Positions 54,065-63,609 are shown, counted from the first letter of the stretch. The stretch is 64,000 nt of DNA from Pedobacter sp. MC2016-05 (GCF_026239735.1 NZ_JAPIVT010000015.1:1-64000), one strand, 5' to 3'. The notes: a model not told the origin generated them from the sequence alone. A program made the numbers and translations.

Positions 54065-54622
54065 TTGGCAGACATGAAAGTTTCACAGAAAACCAATAAG
54101 GGGACAGGCGAAGTTATCGGGCAGCCATATCTGGTGGTGGATAAGCATTTTATCCAGATTTTATGTAGTTTTGAACCTTATTCGAGCATCCTGCCTATAA
54201 AAATGAACTTTTCCAGTAATCGTTCTTATCGGTATGTTCATGGGCAGGAAGGCACTCTTCCAACATTTTCAGAAATTCGTGAAAGGGCATATGAAATGTC
54301 CCGGCCAAAACCATGAAAGTTGATTATAGAGGAATCCACAAGGATCGCAAGGTCTAAAAAAATTGCTGAATATGCCTTGATGCGCGCCGTAGGTGTCTGT
54401 GAGGCATGTGATGCTCCTGCACCCTTTTTGAGAAGGAATGGTCAGCCATACCTCGAGGTGCATCATATTGAGAGTCTGGGGCAGAGCGGGGGAGATTAGC
54501 TGGATAAAGGTGCTGCCATCTGTCCGACATGTCATTCGCGAATTACCCATGCTTCGGACGGAGAACAGTATAACCAGCTTTTGAAAAGCAAAGTACACAA
54601 ACTTGAAGCAGAAATTTGTTGA
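54065..54622 (+). pseudogene. HNH endonuclease gene with two in-frame stops
   Basis: One frame runs from TTG 54065 (or ATG 54074) to TGA 54620-54622, interrupted by TGA at 54314-54316 and TAG at 54497-54499. The C-terminal part is a clear HNH: GVCEACDAPAPFLRRNGQPY, LEVHHIESLGQSGGD, then after the TAG, LDKGAAICPTCHSRITH. The zinc Cys pairs and HH are intact but split by the TAG. In this position next to McrBC it was likely a restriction-type nuclease. It is now dead by two lesions. Confidence 0.75.
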
Positions 54623-54656
54623 TAGTTTAGCTTTTGTGTGGAGTATTTACCTGTAT

Positions 54657-56018
54657 TCAACTTTCCGCAACAGCCGGTTCTTTGCCTATCTGAAGAAGGA
54701 TATTCTCAATCTGTAGTTGATGGTTGAATTTTAAATCAAAGGGGAAGGCAATCAGTTCGAGATGATCTTGGCCATTTCTGGTTTCATAAATGAATGGCTC
54801 AAGCTGTCTGCTGAAATTTCTACTTGCCGGATAAATCAGTATTAGTTTCGGATCAATTTCCGCTTTTATGTATTTTCTGCCATATGCGTAAAGTTGATAC
54901 ATGTCGGCTTGACTAATCAGGTAGTTTTTGTTTTCGAGATTTTCATCGATTATTTTCCACTTGGTATCCAGAACATAACTTGGTTCTCCGTCATCAGTAG
55001 GCTCAGCATAAAGATCCGGTTTCAAAGCAAATTTCCCCCTCTCTTTATGTTTGTCTACCATAAATAGTTTGCGGTGCTGGGTATGAATAATGTGGCTTGT
55101 AGCATGTTTCTTAAACAGATATGCTATATAGCTTTCAAATAATATCTCCATGGGAAATAGCATGGCCTGATTAATCTGTTTACCTGAAAATGTTGTAAAG
55201 GATTTGCCCAGCAGAAAAACACTTGCCCACTCCAGTGACCGCTCATACGCGATAAATAACCTGCTCTGACTGGCGCATTTATCAAGATCTTCTTTAATTC
55301 CTTTGATTGGTCCGGTCATATCAAAGATTCCGCTAAGCCGGCTCAGCCTACGCCGGTGTGAAGAAGAACTGGTTATTCCTTCAAGTTTATTAATTGCTGC
55401 CCGAAGTATTCTGTTCTGCGGAATATCTGTCTGATAGTCTGTCATCCGGACATAAAATTTCGACTGGTCGGTATGGTTTATAGTCAGATTTTTAGAAAAC
55501 AGAAGCTGTCCTTTTAAAAAGCCTGAATTTCGTTCAGTTTTGATGTAGTCGCGCTTAATCCCTTTGAGTACCAACTGCTCAACCTCAGCGATAAATGAGC
55601 CGATAAATAGCTCCAGAATAGGGAAATTGTCTCGTACTTCGAGCGAGGCCTGCTGCATATTTATGAACGGGGATTTTCTTAAAGTTGCTATCATTTTAAG
55701 AAAAATATTTTTGCAGTCCTCAATACTGGCATCCACACCCGATGAAAATATTTTGGGGTAAATCTCAACCGTTTCTTTTTCGGTTGTTTCTATCAGCCCG
55801 ACATAATTCTGGGTATGGATGATGCGCTTGCCGTTTCGCTGGGAAAGTTTAAATGCTTTTTCAATTTCCTTATCCTTCGCCTGTGATTCCAGAATATAAT
55901 TCCATATTGACTCAAATGACCGGCCGGGAATACAGATATCCGTGTCACTTTCGCGGAGATCAGGGAAATCTGTCACTGACCTTATTCTCCCATATTCCTT
56001 TATCCTGTGAACGCTCAT
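54657..56018 (-). CDS. mcrC: McrC-like nuclease subunit
   Basis: 453 residues. The McrC N-terminal domain is followed by a C-terminal PD-(D/E)XK nuclease: KFALKPDLYAEPTDDGEPSY, VLDTKWKII (PD...D-x-K). Conserved segments include QNYVGLIETTEKETVEIYPK and FYVRMTDYQTDIPQNRIL. It partners the McrB GTPase encoded 5 bp upstream to cleave DNA. Because a C5-methyltransferase heads the same operon, the pair may restrict unmethylated DNA, as in LlaJI-type systems, rather than modified DNA. Confidence 0.85.
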   Translation of the reverse strand: MSVHRIKEYGRIRSVTDFPDLRESDTDICIPGRSFESIWNYILESQAKDKEIEKAFKLSQRNGKRIIHTQNYVGLIETTEKETVEIYPKIFSSGVDASIEDCKNIFLKMIATLRKSPFINMQQASLEVRDNFPILELFIGSFIAEVEQLVLKGIKRDYIKTERNSGFLKGQLLFSKNLTINHTDQSKFYVRMTDYQTDIPQNRILRAAINKLEGITSSSSHRRRLSRLSGIFDMTGPIKGIKEDLDKCASQSRLFIAYERSLEWASVFLLGKSFTTFSGKQINQAMLFPMEILFESYIAYLFKKHATSHIIHTQHRKLFMVDKHKERGKFALKPDLYAEPTDDGEPSYVLDTKWKIIDENLENKNYLISQADMYQLYAYGRKYIKAEIDPKLILIYPASRNFSRQLEPFIYETRNGQDHLELIAFPFDLKFNHQLQIENILLQIGKEPAVAES

Positions 56019-56023
56019 TTGAC

Positions 56024-57946
56024 TTAGGCTGAATATATTTTTGTGAAAATCTCGTCGTCAATCTCGTCTTCCTCTTTGCCCAATAACTCATACATTCTTG
56101 GATTTACCACGAAAATATCTTTTTCATCAAGTTCAACATCATATCCCCTGAAAAGTTTCGAAGCTTCTCCTTCCTTATCACGGATGTAAAACGTGTAGCT
56201 GTCACTTCCTTTATCCAGATCCCCGAGTACCAGCCTGACCTTGATGAAGTCATTGTAAAAGTATTCTTCCAGAAGCGGAAGAATCCTCCCCAAGAAAATA
56301 GTTAACAGATCTTTTTTTGTCGGTGTGGCGACAGTAATACCCGATAAAAAGTATGCATGACCGATGGAGAGATCCTTACCCAGAAAATAGGTTACTCTCC
56401 TGTTTAGAATAGTCAGGAGTGCTTTCAGGTCAATATTTGGGATGGTTATAAAGCTCAGTGTTTCTGCACTAGGAGCAATTTCGTAAAACGTGAATCTTCT
56501 TCTTAAGGCTGAATCCAGCAATGTAATCGATCTGTCGGCTGTATTCATCGATCCGATCAACTGCAGATTTGCGGGAACACCAAAAAGTCGTTTAGAGTAG
56601 GGAAGCCTAACCTGCATCTCTTCTTCGCCACCCAGCCTTTTGCTGGTTTCTATCAGTGTAATAAGCTCTCCGAATACGCTTGCTACATTTCCCCTGTTTA
56701 TCTCATCGATGCAGAAACAAAAGACTTTGCCATCCTGAATGGCCTTTTCAAAAATACCTGCTCTTCTTTCCAGACTGTCTGCAAGACAATCATCCAAAGA
56801 AGTGTATCCGGCTAAGATGGCTGCTTTTCTGCAGGCGGTGTAGAACATGCCATCTGCAAATTCATAGGAAATCCCGCTGCTCAAGGAGAGCTTCTGTATA
56901 AGCTTAAACTCGGTACCTTGCTTTATTGCTTTCAGATCACCGTTACTTTCCTCAGCGACAAATTTTTTGAGGTTTCCAAAACTCAGTTTCTCGGAATCGA
57001 GGTCATGCCATTGGGTTGAAAAATAAACATGCGGTCTACCTTCAAGATCCAAATCCTCTGAAAAGTAGCGCTGTGTTGCGGATGTGGTTAGTGATTCTTT
57101 CGTCTGGGCATCAGGAAACTCGGCGAAGAGCTTGCCGGTTCCAAAGTGTTTTTTCAGCGTTATTGCTCTGTAATCAGTAGTGCCTATTTTTGAATCCACT
57201 AATACCGAATTCGCCAGAATTTTATCTTGTCCCTGCAGATTGATAAAATACCTAAAGACTTCGTGGGCAAAATTACGTAAAACACTTTCCGAGAAAATCT
57301 CCTTTTCTGTATGGCCAATCTGCGGTTTAATTCCTTCCACAAATTCCTCATAGCTATAAGACTGGTGAAAGGTGATAAATTCTTTTTCATCTTCTGACCT
57401 GCCATTGAGATATTTGATATTGATCTCGCGTGTCTTCCCGGTTCCGGGAGGACCATAAAATATAATATTTTCAGGTGTTCCCTGCAATGGTGTTGCCGGC
57501 CTACTAGGAGTGTATTCATAGATAACTTTTGTAAGCCTGTCAATCGCATTGTCGAGACTCTCCTGATCTATGGACATAAACTGGTCGGTCTTAAGGCTAG
57601 TAACAGCCTGCGGGTTCGACCATTTGATGAGCTTGCTCAGTGCAGAGAAAAAAAGTTTCGTCTGGGTATTACCCAGTGTCTTTGCTGCAACATTGGATAT
57701 GTGGGAGGCAATAAGTCCCCTCCAGCTTTTTTCTTCATATTTGTTCACAGCAGAAAAAAGCGCAAGATTTGTTTTGATATCTGTCAGTGAAGCAACAATT
57801 GCATCAAGACCGAGTTCGAAGGTTTTGTTCGTTGTATTTGATACGGAAATGAATGCACCGTTTTTATTCAGAAGTGTCTGGAAATCGGTTGCGGTGTTTT
57901 CTTTTGAGAGGAATTCCTTTAGTTCGTTATTTAGCATTTGGTTCAA
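56024..57946 (-). CDS. mcrB: McrB-like AAA+ GTPase subunit
   Basis: 640 residues; ATG 57946 lies inside the methyltransferase end, and ATG 57937 (MLNNELKEF) is an alternative start. N-terminal ~160 residues are a DNA-recognition region of unknown type. The McrB AAA+ motor follows: Walker A FYGPPGTGKTREINIKYL, ITFHQSYSYEEFVEGIKPQI, Walker B FCFCIDEINRGNVASVFGEL, and the McrB signature GSMNTADRSITLLDSALRRR. GTP hydrolysis drives translocation before McrC cleaves. It is the middle gene of the Dcm-McrB-McrC operon. Confidence 0.88.
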   Translation of the reverse strand: MNQMLNNELKEFLSKENTATDFQTLLNKNGAFISVSNTTNKTFELGLDAIVASLTDIKTNLALFSAVNKYEEKSWRGLIASHISNVAAKTLGNTQTKLFFSALSKLIKWSNPQAVTSLKTDQFMSIDQESLDNAIDRLTKVIYEYTPSRPATPLQGTPENIIFYGPPGTGKTREINIKYLNGRSEDEKEFITFHQSYSYEEFVEGIKPQIGHTEKEIFSESVLRNFAHEVFRYFINLQGQDKILANSVLVDSKIGTTDYRAITLKKHFGTGKLFAEFPDAQTKESLTTSATQRYFSEDLDLEGRPHVYFSTQWHDLDSEKLSFGNLKKFVAEESNGDLKAIKQGTEFKLIQKLSLSSGISYEFADGMFYTACRKAAILAGYTSLDDCLADSLERRAGIFEKAIQDGKVFCFCIDEINRGNVASVFGELITLIETSKRLGGEEEMQVRLPYSKRLFGVPANLQLIGSMNTADRSITLLDSALRRRFTFYEIAPSAETLSFITIPNIDLKALLTILNRRVTYFLGKDLSIGHAYFLSGITVATPTKKDLLTIFLGRILPLLEEYFYNDFIKVRLVLGDLDKGSDSYTFYIRDKEGEASKLFRGYDVELDEKDIFVVNPRMYELLGKEEDEIDDEIFTKIYSA

Positions 57947-59297
57947 TTATTTGCTGATAAATATTTTTGGCAACTGCATGTACCACTGGGATAGTGACGC
58001 TATTTCCAAACTGCTTGTAAGCCTGCACTTTTGAGGGGTGTAGAATAAAATTGTCGGGGAAACCCTGGAGTCTTGCGGCCTCACGCGGGGTGATTTTCCG
58101 GGGGTTCATTCCATGTTGATTTATAAGAACCTCACTGCCGTCTTTGTAATATCTTGCCGATATGGTATTTGTGTAGGGCGAATCATCAGTGAAAACACTA
58201 TATCCGAATCCCTTGCCTTCGCGCTCATTCTTAAGCTTTCTGTTGCGGTGACCTTCCCACAATCTGTCCGAAATGGTGAATTCGGATGAAACTTCGGGTT
58301 CAAGTATCTGTCCTACGCGAGTAGGACGATTAGGCGGCTCGGGATAAGTGAAATTAACCTCAAGATCCTCTCTCCACAAAACAATGTAAATGCGCTGGCG
58401 GTTCTGCGGCACACCGAATTCCCTGGATCTCATCACCATCTTTTTCGCATAATTCTGCAGTTTTTTTACTTCGGCTCCGCGGATAATATCTTCAGGAATA
58501 TTGCATTTGTAGCCTTCATCAATAAGAGTACCCAAAACTACTTTCAATGTATAACCTTTATCATGGCTGATCAGTCCTCTTACGTTTTCAAGAACAACCG
58601 CTTTTGGCTTTTTTGCCTGAATAATCATGGCGATATTGTGAAACAGTGTGCCTCTTGTATCTTCAATCCCCAGTTTTTTACCCGCATGCGAAAAAGGCTG
58701 GCAGGGAAATCCACCGACCAATACATCATGAGCCGGGATATCGGACGGATCTATTTTTGTAATATCACCGAACGGATGTTCCCCGAAATTGGCTTCATAA
58801 GTGAATTGTGCGTTTTTTTCGAATTCTGAAGAGAACACGCATATTCCACCGGCGCGCTCAAAGCCTTGTCTCATTCCGCCAATGCCGGCGAAAAGGTCGA
58901 TGAATGAAAAATCCATCTTATTGTCCTGTGTGGGCTTTAAGTGAATTTTTGAATAAACTTCATCCCGGAATGATTTTTCGTTTTTGTAGTGCCCTCCGGT
59001 TTTAAGTGCCTTTATAATATTTTGTTTATTCGCACCCCGCTCCGCTGCAAATAGCTCTCTGCCCGATGCGAGTGCATGCACCCACTGCTGTAAAACGGAT
59101 TTGGTCTGCGTTCCCTCTGGAGTGAATGGTGATGCCAATTCAAATAAACTATCCTCTAGGCTCAGGTTGGCTTGCGTGCCTTTTTCCTTTATAGCTATTT
59201 TTTGCTCTACTGACGGATTATCCAGCTTCCCTGCATTATTTTTTGAATACTTAGGTGATAATGTATTGGTAATCAGTGTGCTTTTTTGTGTTGGCAT
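57927..59297 (-). CDS. DNA cytosine-5 methyltransferase
   Basis: 456 residues from ATG 59297; an upstream ATG at 59333 would add 12. An N-terminal ~120-residue extension contains ASPFTPEGTQTKSVLQQWVH. Catalytic motifs: I FIDLFAGIGGMRQGFERAGG, IV GGFPCQPFSHAG with the catalytic Cys, VI VLENVRGL, VIII RQRIYIVLWR and X FGNSVTIPVVHAVA. It methylates C5 of cytosine in an unknown target. It overlaps mcrB by 20 bp and is divergent from vsr, forming a restriction-modification locus. The N-terminal extension also survives as a fragment at 40929-41123. Confidence 0.9.
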   Translation of the reverse strand: MPTQKSTLITNTLSPKYSKNNAGKLDNPSVEQKIAIKEKGTQANLSLEDSLFELASPFTPEGTQTKSVLQQWVHALASGRELFAAERGANKQNIIKALKTGGHYKNEKSFRDEVYSKIHLKPTQDNKMDFSFIDLFAGIGGMRQGFERAGGICVFSSEFEKNAQFTYEANFGEHPFGDITKIDPSDIPAHDVLVGGFPCQPFSHAGKKLGIEDTRGTLFHNIAMIIQAKKPKAVVLENVRGLISHDKGYTLKVVLGTLIDEGYKCNIPEDIIRGAEVKKLQNYAKKMVMRSREFGVPQNRQRIYIVLWREDLEVNFTYPEPPNRPTRVGQILEPEVSSEFTISDRLWEGHRNRKLKNEREGKGFGYSVFTDDSPYTNTISARYYKDGSEVLINQHGMNPRKITPREAARLQGFPDNFILHPSKVQAYKQFGNSVTIPVVHAVAKNIYQQIIEPNAK

Positions 59298-59470
59298 AGA
59301 CTGCAATCTAGCAGAAATTAGCCTATAATTCAAGTGATGAAATTATTTTTTTTCCACGTTTCAAAGACGTTTTTGGTCGGCATCCCAAATTAGGATGTTT
59401 CTTGTGTCTTCACAGATAATCCTAAGATCATAGATGCAAACTTATTTATTCAAACCAGTGTTTATGCATA

Positions 59471-59956
59471 ATGGCTCATAGCGAAAAGTTAAAAGTTACT
59501 GATTCGGATAATTCTGACGGATACAAAACCAGTGCGTCCAGAAGTTTCAATATGTCAAGAATTAAAGGGAAAAATTCCAAAGCTGAGATTATACTTAGGA
59601 GGGCCTTATGGAGAAAGAATATCAGATTCAGGATACATTCGTTAGTCGTTGCCGGAAGGCCGGATATACTGATCAAAAAATACAGGCTTGCAGTATTCGT
59701 TGACGGTGGCTTCTGGCACGGATATCAATGGGAATTAAATCGGTCGAGAATAAAGAGTAACATTGATTTTTGGATCAGTAAAATTGAAGGGAACATGGAA
59801 CGTGACAAAATTGTCAACATCAAGCTTTCCGAACAAGGTTTTACCGTCATGCGGTTCTGGGATCATGAAGTGTTAAAAGAACTCCCGAAATGTCTAAATC
59901 AGGTGTTGCTCTATATTGAATCATGCAGGTCAGGTAAAATTCCAGAAAGAGGTTAA
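59471..59956 (+). CDS. vsr: Vsr very-short-patch-repair endonuclease
   Basis: 161 residues. Vsr pattern: RSFNMSRIKGKNSKAEIILR near the N-terminus, RFRIHSLVVAGRPDILIKKY with the catalytic Asp in RPDI, then VFVDGGFWHGYQW and FTVMRFWDHEVLKELP. Vsr nicks at T:G mismatches that arise by deamination of 5-methylcytosine, so it normally accompanies a C5-methyltransferase; one starts 173 bp away in the opposite direction. Full length, no lesions. Confidence 0.88.
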   Translation: MAHSEKLKVTDSDNSDGYKTSASRSFNMSRIKGKNSKAEIILRRALWRKNIRFRIHSLVVAGRPDILIKKYRLAVFVDGGFWHGYQWELNRSRIKSNIDFWISKIEGNMERDKIVNIKLSEQGFTVMRFWDHEVLKELPKCLNQVLLYIESCRSGKIPERG

Positions 59957-60809
59957 TCCGTTCTTGATAAAATTGCTTCTTAACGTCAGTTACATAATTT
60001 AACAAGGCACTGATTTTTAGTATCAGTAAGTTTTGAAAAAGTCTTGGCGACGACATCATTATTCCTCTTCTTCTTCAAGTACTGAATAGCTATGTTAATT
60101 TAATAAAATCCGAAACCCTGGTTTTTATGAATGAGTGGTTTATGTTTTTTATCGAACGGTTTTTATTTGGAGTGTCTATCGTTGTGAACTCTTTCAATGT
60201 GCCAATTCCCTAGGTTTTTACTTCCAGTATAAGGATATTCAAGTTCGACAGTCATGGTATCAATAATTTAATTTCTTCCTATTGAAACTTTTAAAGGTGG
60301 ATGGAAGTGAATGTTTCGCCTCAATTTACTATGTACCAGATTAGTGTAATTTAATATTCCGGATTCAGATACTGATTTTCTCTGTTAGAAATTGAATCAA
60401 CAGTAAAACAATTAGCATGATAGGCAGATTCATTCGGTTACTCGCGTTTAGTAGAATATAAACGTACAAAATTCCACCAAGAATATTTATTTTTTTAAGT
60501 TCTTGGTCTAGACAATAGTCTGATTGATCTCTTTTAGGCCAGTTTTAGCTCATTTTAGCTCATTAGTTTCCCTAACGAAATCTAGTCACTATGTTTAAAT
60601 TATGAAACAGATAAAATTGGCGGGATTAATAATAATCAAGTAATAACAGCTATAATAAAATGCAAACTAATCGTCTGGCCCAACATACCTGAAGACTTTG
60701 GGTCAGAGAATTGCTTTTGGTTCAACTTTTTTTACTGAAACCTTAATACTTCACGGTAACACCAAACAAATGCGTCTTAGCAATAGGTGAAACTTTAAAA
60801 TTTTAGAAA
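59957..60809. other. Gene-free stretch (853 bp), boundary to mobilization module
   Basis: AT-rich, with no coding frame of convincing composition. It contains a perfect tandem decanucleotide at 60543-60562. It separates the restriction locus from the mobilization genes and could hold an attachment site or oriT-like region, but I see no diagnostic structure. Confidence 0.5.
60543..60562. repeat. Tandem 10-bp repeat
   Basis: TTTTAGCTCA occurs twice in direct succession, 250 bp before the first mobilization gene. Short direct repeats can be recombinase or replication-protein sites; no more copies are seen nearby. Confidence 0.6.
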
Positions 60810-61079
60810 ATGAAATTAGACCTAGTTACAAAAGAAGATTTATCAGAGTTCAAAAGCGAACTGATAAATGCAATTGAACAATTAATAAAGGGCGGAGATT
60901 CGCAACAACAGAAGAAATGGTTGAGAAGTGCGGAGGTTAGAAAAATATTGAAAATTTCTCCCGGCACTTTACAAAACCTAAGAATCAACGGCGTACTCTC
61001 TTTTACAAAAGTGGGCAGTATTTTTTATTACAAATTAGACGACATCAATGCAATAATGGATGGAGAGAAAAATGAATAA
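60810..61079 (+). CDS. HTH (excisionase/MerR-like) DNA-binding protein
   Basis: 89 residues. A coiled N-terminus (EDLSEFKSELINAIEQLIK) precedes a winged-helix excisionase-type domain (WLRSAEVRKILKISPGTLQN, LRINGVLSFTKVGSIFYYKL, DDINAIM). This is a standard first gene of Bacteroidota mobilizable elements. It overlaps the next gene, whose ATG at 61072 lies within its last codons. Likely regulates excision or the mobilization operon. Confidence 0.8.
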   Translation: MKLDLVTKEDLSEFKSELINAIEQLIKGGDSQQQKKWLRSAEVRKILKISPGTLQNLRINGVLSFTKVGSIFYYKLDDINAIMDGEKNE

Positions 61080-61380
61080 TTCAAAACCTGAGATGAGAGC
61101 ACATCATGATTTTTTAATAAAACGAATGAGCAATGATGAAAAAATAAAAATGCCCCACCTCGCTTTATTTGCAGGCTTAATTATTTGCTGGACTCAAGAA
61201 GGACAAACTAATACCTTTTCAATAACCCGGAAAATATTAATGTCCTTTTCTAAAATTTCTTCAATTGCCACTTATCATAAATGCATCAAGGAGTTAGATC
61301 AGCTTGGCTATATTATTTATCAGCCCTCTTTTCATCCAAGAAAAGGAAGCTTGGTGACTTGGGGAAATCGTAATAAATAG
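61072..61380 (+). CDS. Conserved mobilizable-element protein
   Basis: 102 residues using ATG 61072 (MNNSKPEMRAHHDFLIKRMS); an earlier ATG at 61060 would overlap more. It contains HLALFAGLIICWTQEGQTNT, FSITRKILMSFSKISSIATY and KCIKELDQLGYIIYQPSFHP, which looks like a winged-helix-type fold (helix, helix, wing). It follows the excisionase-like gene in tight coupling. Probably a DNA-binding accessory of the element; exact role unknown. Confidence 0.7.
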   Translation: MNNSKPEMRAHHDFLIKRMSNDEKIKMPHLALFAGLIICWTQEGQTNTFSITRKILMSFSKISSIATYHKCIKELDQLGYIIYQPSFHPRKGSLVTWGNRNK

Positions 61381-61535
61381 ATTTAAATGTTTTGCAGGAT
61401 TTGGGAGATGGTTTTTTTGAAACTTTGAGGGAGCAAGTTTGTGTTTTTGTTACACAAAAACCTTTGTCGCTCCCAGCGAAAAAGAACTTGTCTTTTTACT
61501 CCCGATGGTCGCAAAAAGTAGCAAAACCAAAGTGC

Positions 61536-61904
61536 ATGAAAGAGCAAGCTACATCAGAAAAGTCGGCAACAGCGAAAGGCGGGAGACCGATAAAGAAAAT
61601 AAAAAAAGATTCTGGAATAAGAGTCAGGCTGAGTAAAACGGAATATTTTATGATTGAACAGAAATCAAAACAGGCAGGTATGAAGATCAGTGATTGGTTT
61701 CGCCATGCAGCAAAATCAGCCAAGGTTTCACCAAGGTTTAATGCAGAAGAGCTTAAAATATTCAGGATACTGGCTGGTATGGCGAATAATCTCAACCAAT
61801 TAACGAAGCTTTCTCATGAGCAGGGCTTACTGCTGTTTCAGAAAAAGTGCCGAGTGCTAGTAGACGATATCAATGAAATAATAGCTAAGCTTTTCAAGGA
61901 ATGA
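61536..61904 (+). CDS. MobC-like mobilization accessory protein
   Basis: 122 residues from ATG 61536; an open frame extends back to a TTG at 61392 but its composition is poor. A basic N-terminus (GGRPIKKIKK) is followed by a ribbon-helix-helix-type segment (SGIRVRLSKTEYFMIEQKSK, AGMKISDWFRHAA). The MobC-type C-terminus reads FRILAGMANNLNQLTKLSHE. It overlaps the relaxase start by 4 bp. MobC proteins help the relaxase open oriT. Confidence 0.75.
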   Translation: MKEQATSEKSATAKGGRPIKKIKKDSGIRVRLSKTEYFMIEQKSKQAGMKISDWFRHAAKSAKVSPRFNAEELKIFRILAGMANNLNQLTKLSHEQGLLLFQKKCRVLVDDINEIIAKLFKE

Positions 61905-62845
61905 TAGGAAAAGTGATTATAGGAAAAAGTTTCGGAGGCTGCGTTCGTTATGTGGTCAATAAAAAAGATGCCGAATTGCTTTACGGGGACGGAATCAGAT
62001 TAGCTGATCCATCCTTTGCTGTTAAAGATTTTAATTTGCAGCGACAAATGAATCCGGCACTTTCGAAGGCAGTTGGTCATATTTCTCTTAGCTGGAGTGA
62101 AGTTGATTCCGAAAGACTGAATAGTGAAAATATGTTAGCAATGGCGATGGAATATCTGGCGCTCATGGGCATCATAAATACTCAGTTCCTTATTGTTCGT
62201 CATCATGATAATCACCATCCTCATCTGCATATTATTTACAACAGGGTGGATGATAGCGGGAACACTATATCCGATAAGTTCCAGTTAAAAAAAAATGTTG
62301 CAGCATGCAAGACTATAACCTTAAAACACGGATTTTTTATGGCAAAAGATCGAACGAAAGTTAACAGAAAAGCGCTCAAGGGAAGTGACAAGGTTAGATA
62401 CCAACTTTTTGACAAGATTAAAGCAGCCCAAAAACTGAGTAAAGACTGGCGAGCTTTTATTTCCAGTTTACATAATTCAGGTGTTGATGTGATTTTTAAA
62501 TATAAAGCTAACAGCGACGTAGTGCAAGGAATATCGTTTAAGGCCGGAGAATATATTTATAAAGGCTCGCAAATTGATCGAACATTAAGCTTTGGCAAGC
62601 TCTCGGAGCACTTTTTCGGGAAATCTGTCGGAGAAAAAACGTCAGACTCAGTTGAAAAGCAATCAACATATATTTCTACGAGGGAAGTTTTGAAGGATTC
62701 ATTTGGGCTAACTGAGGCATTAAATACACTGTTCGCACCTCCAATATTTTCGTTTCATCATGGTGAAGCTGAGCCTGACCCCAGGAGAAAGAAAAAAAGG
62801 GAGACTGGTGAAGATGAGGAGCAAAGTCAGGGCAGAGGCAGATAA
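61901..62845 (+). CDS. Relaxase (MobA/VirD2-type mobilization nuclease)
   Basis: 314 residues. The start MIGKVIIGKSFGGCVRYVVN has the usual motif I region. The metal-binding three-His motif is HHDNHHPHLHIIYNRV near residues 104-119. The C-terminal part has FISSLHNSGVDVIFKYKAN and GISFKAGEYIYKGSQI, typical of Bacteroidota relaxases. It nicks oriT and leads strand transfer using a helper conjugation machine; no type IV secretion genes are in the window. Overlaps MobC-like gene; followed after 12 bp by a membrane protein gene. Confidence 0.85.
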   Translation: MIGKVIIGKSFGGCVRYVVNKKDAELLYGDGIRLADPSFAVKDFNLQRQMNPALSKAVGHISLSWSEVDSERLNSENMLAMAMEYLALMGIINTQFLIVRHHDNHHPHLHIIYNRVDDSGNTISDKFQLKKNVAACKTITLKHGFFMAKDRTKVNRKALKGSDKVRYQLFDKIKAAQKLSKDWRAFISSLHNSGVDVIFKYKANSDVVQGISFKAGEYIYKGSQIDRTLSFGKLSEHFFGKSVGEKTSDSVEKQSTYISTREVLKDSFGLTEALNTLFAPPIFSFHHGEAEPDPRRKKKRETGEDEEQSQGRGR

Positions 62846-62857
62846 AACATATAAGTT

Positions 62858-63469
62858 ATGGAAAACACAGAAGACAAATTAGAACAAATAGAACAACTGA
62901 TTGAAGTTTTCATCAGCAAGCAAATATTAATTGAAAAAAAGTTAGATACACTTATTAAAAACCGTTCTGCCAATTATGAAGAGAAATCGGATAAGATTCT
63001 GGAACTAATTGCTCAGCAAAAGAATGCCGAAAGTTTTTCCATTATCAGACAACAGATTCAAATATTGGTTGAAAAGTCAGCTAGAGCGCCAGAAATTATT
63101 CGTGTGAGGCATCATCACAATTTTGATTTTAAAGCCAGACCTTATTTTAGTGGTGCGGCTATTATAGCTATCATGTTCGTACTTTCACTAAGTTGTTCTC
63201 TATATTTGTTTTTTCAAAACCGGCAAATTGCAACTGATGCCGAAAAATTTTTGGTATTGAAGGGAAATCAGCCTAATCTGGCTTTTACAATCGATTCTTT
63301 ATACTCGTTAAATCGGGAAGTACTAATGAGACAAACTGAAGAAAGAATTTTGGAACGGGAACGGTTAATTTTAGCGGCTGAAAAAGAACAAAAAACTAAA
63401 GCGGATTATAATAGAGCAAGGGCCGAAAATAAGGCCTTAAAACGAAAGGGTTTAAAAAAGTCAAAATAG
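62858..63469 (+). CDS. Membrane-anchored coiled-coil mobilization protein
   Basis: 203 residues. An N-terminal helical region (EDKLEQIEQLIEVFISKQIL) precedes one transmembrane segment (GAAIIAIMFVLSLSCSLYLF, residues ~106-125). A basic, charged coiled coil completes it (EERILERERLILAAEKEQKT, NRARAENKALKRKGLKKSK). Genes of this shape commonly follow the relaxase in Bacteroidota mobilizable elements. Function unknown. Confidence 0.7.
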   Translation: MENTEDKLEQIEQLIEVFISKQILIEKKLDTLIKNRSANYEEKSDKILELIAQQKNAESFSIIRQQIQILVEKSARAPEIIRVRHHHNFDFKARPYFSGAAIIAIMFVLSLSCSLYLFFQNRQIATDAEKFLVLKGNQPNLAFTIDSLYSLNREVLMRQTEERILERERLILAAEKEQKTKADYNRARAENKALKRKGLKKSK

Positions 63470-63609
63470 TTGTTTTGCTCACACATTTTCCACCTGCGAA
63501 TTGCCCACCACGAAAAGAACCCATCGAGTATTCGCTAACCTTCGCTGTTAATGTGATATTTGCACAAAAAGGGAATTTGTGTTTATTTGAAAATATTAAA
63601 ATTTCATGT

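Noticed and set aside
53718..54086. 122-codon minus-strand frame before the HNH remnant
   Set aside because: Composition is irregular, it overlaps the start of the HNH frame, and no motif is seen.
4980..54622. Stop-codon reassignment or suppression as the cause of the many in-frame stops
   Set aside because: TAA, TAG and TGA all appear as internal stops, and all three also end the intact genes. No single recoding explains this, and the large defence genes contain no internal stops. No suppressor tRNA is seen; the tRNA-like sequence at 52931-53002 has no CUA/UUA/UCA anticodon.
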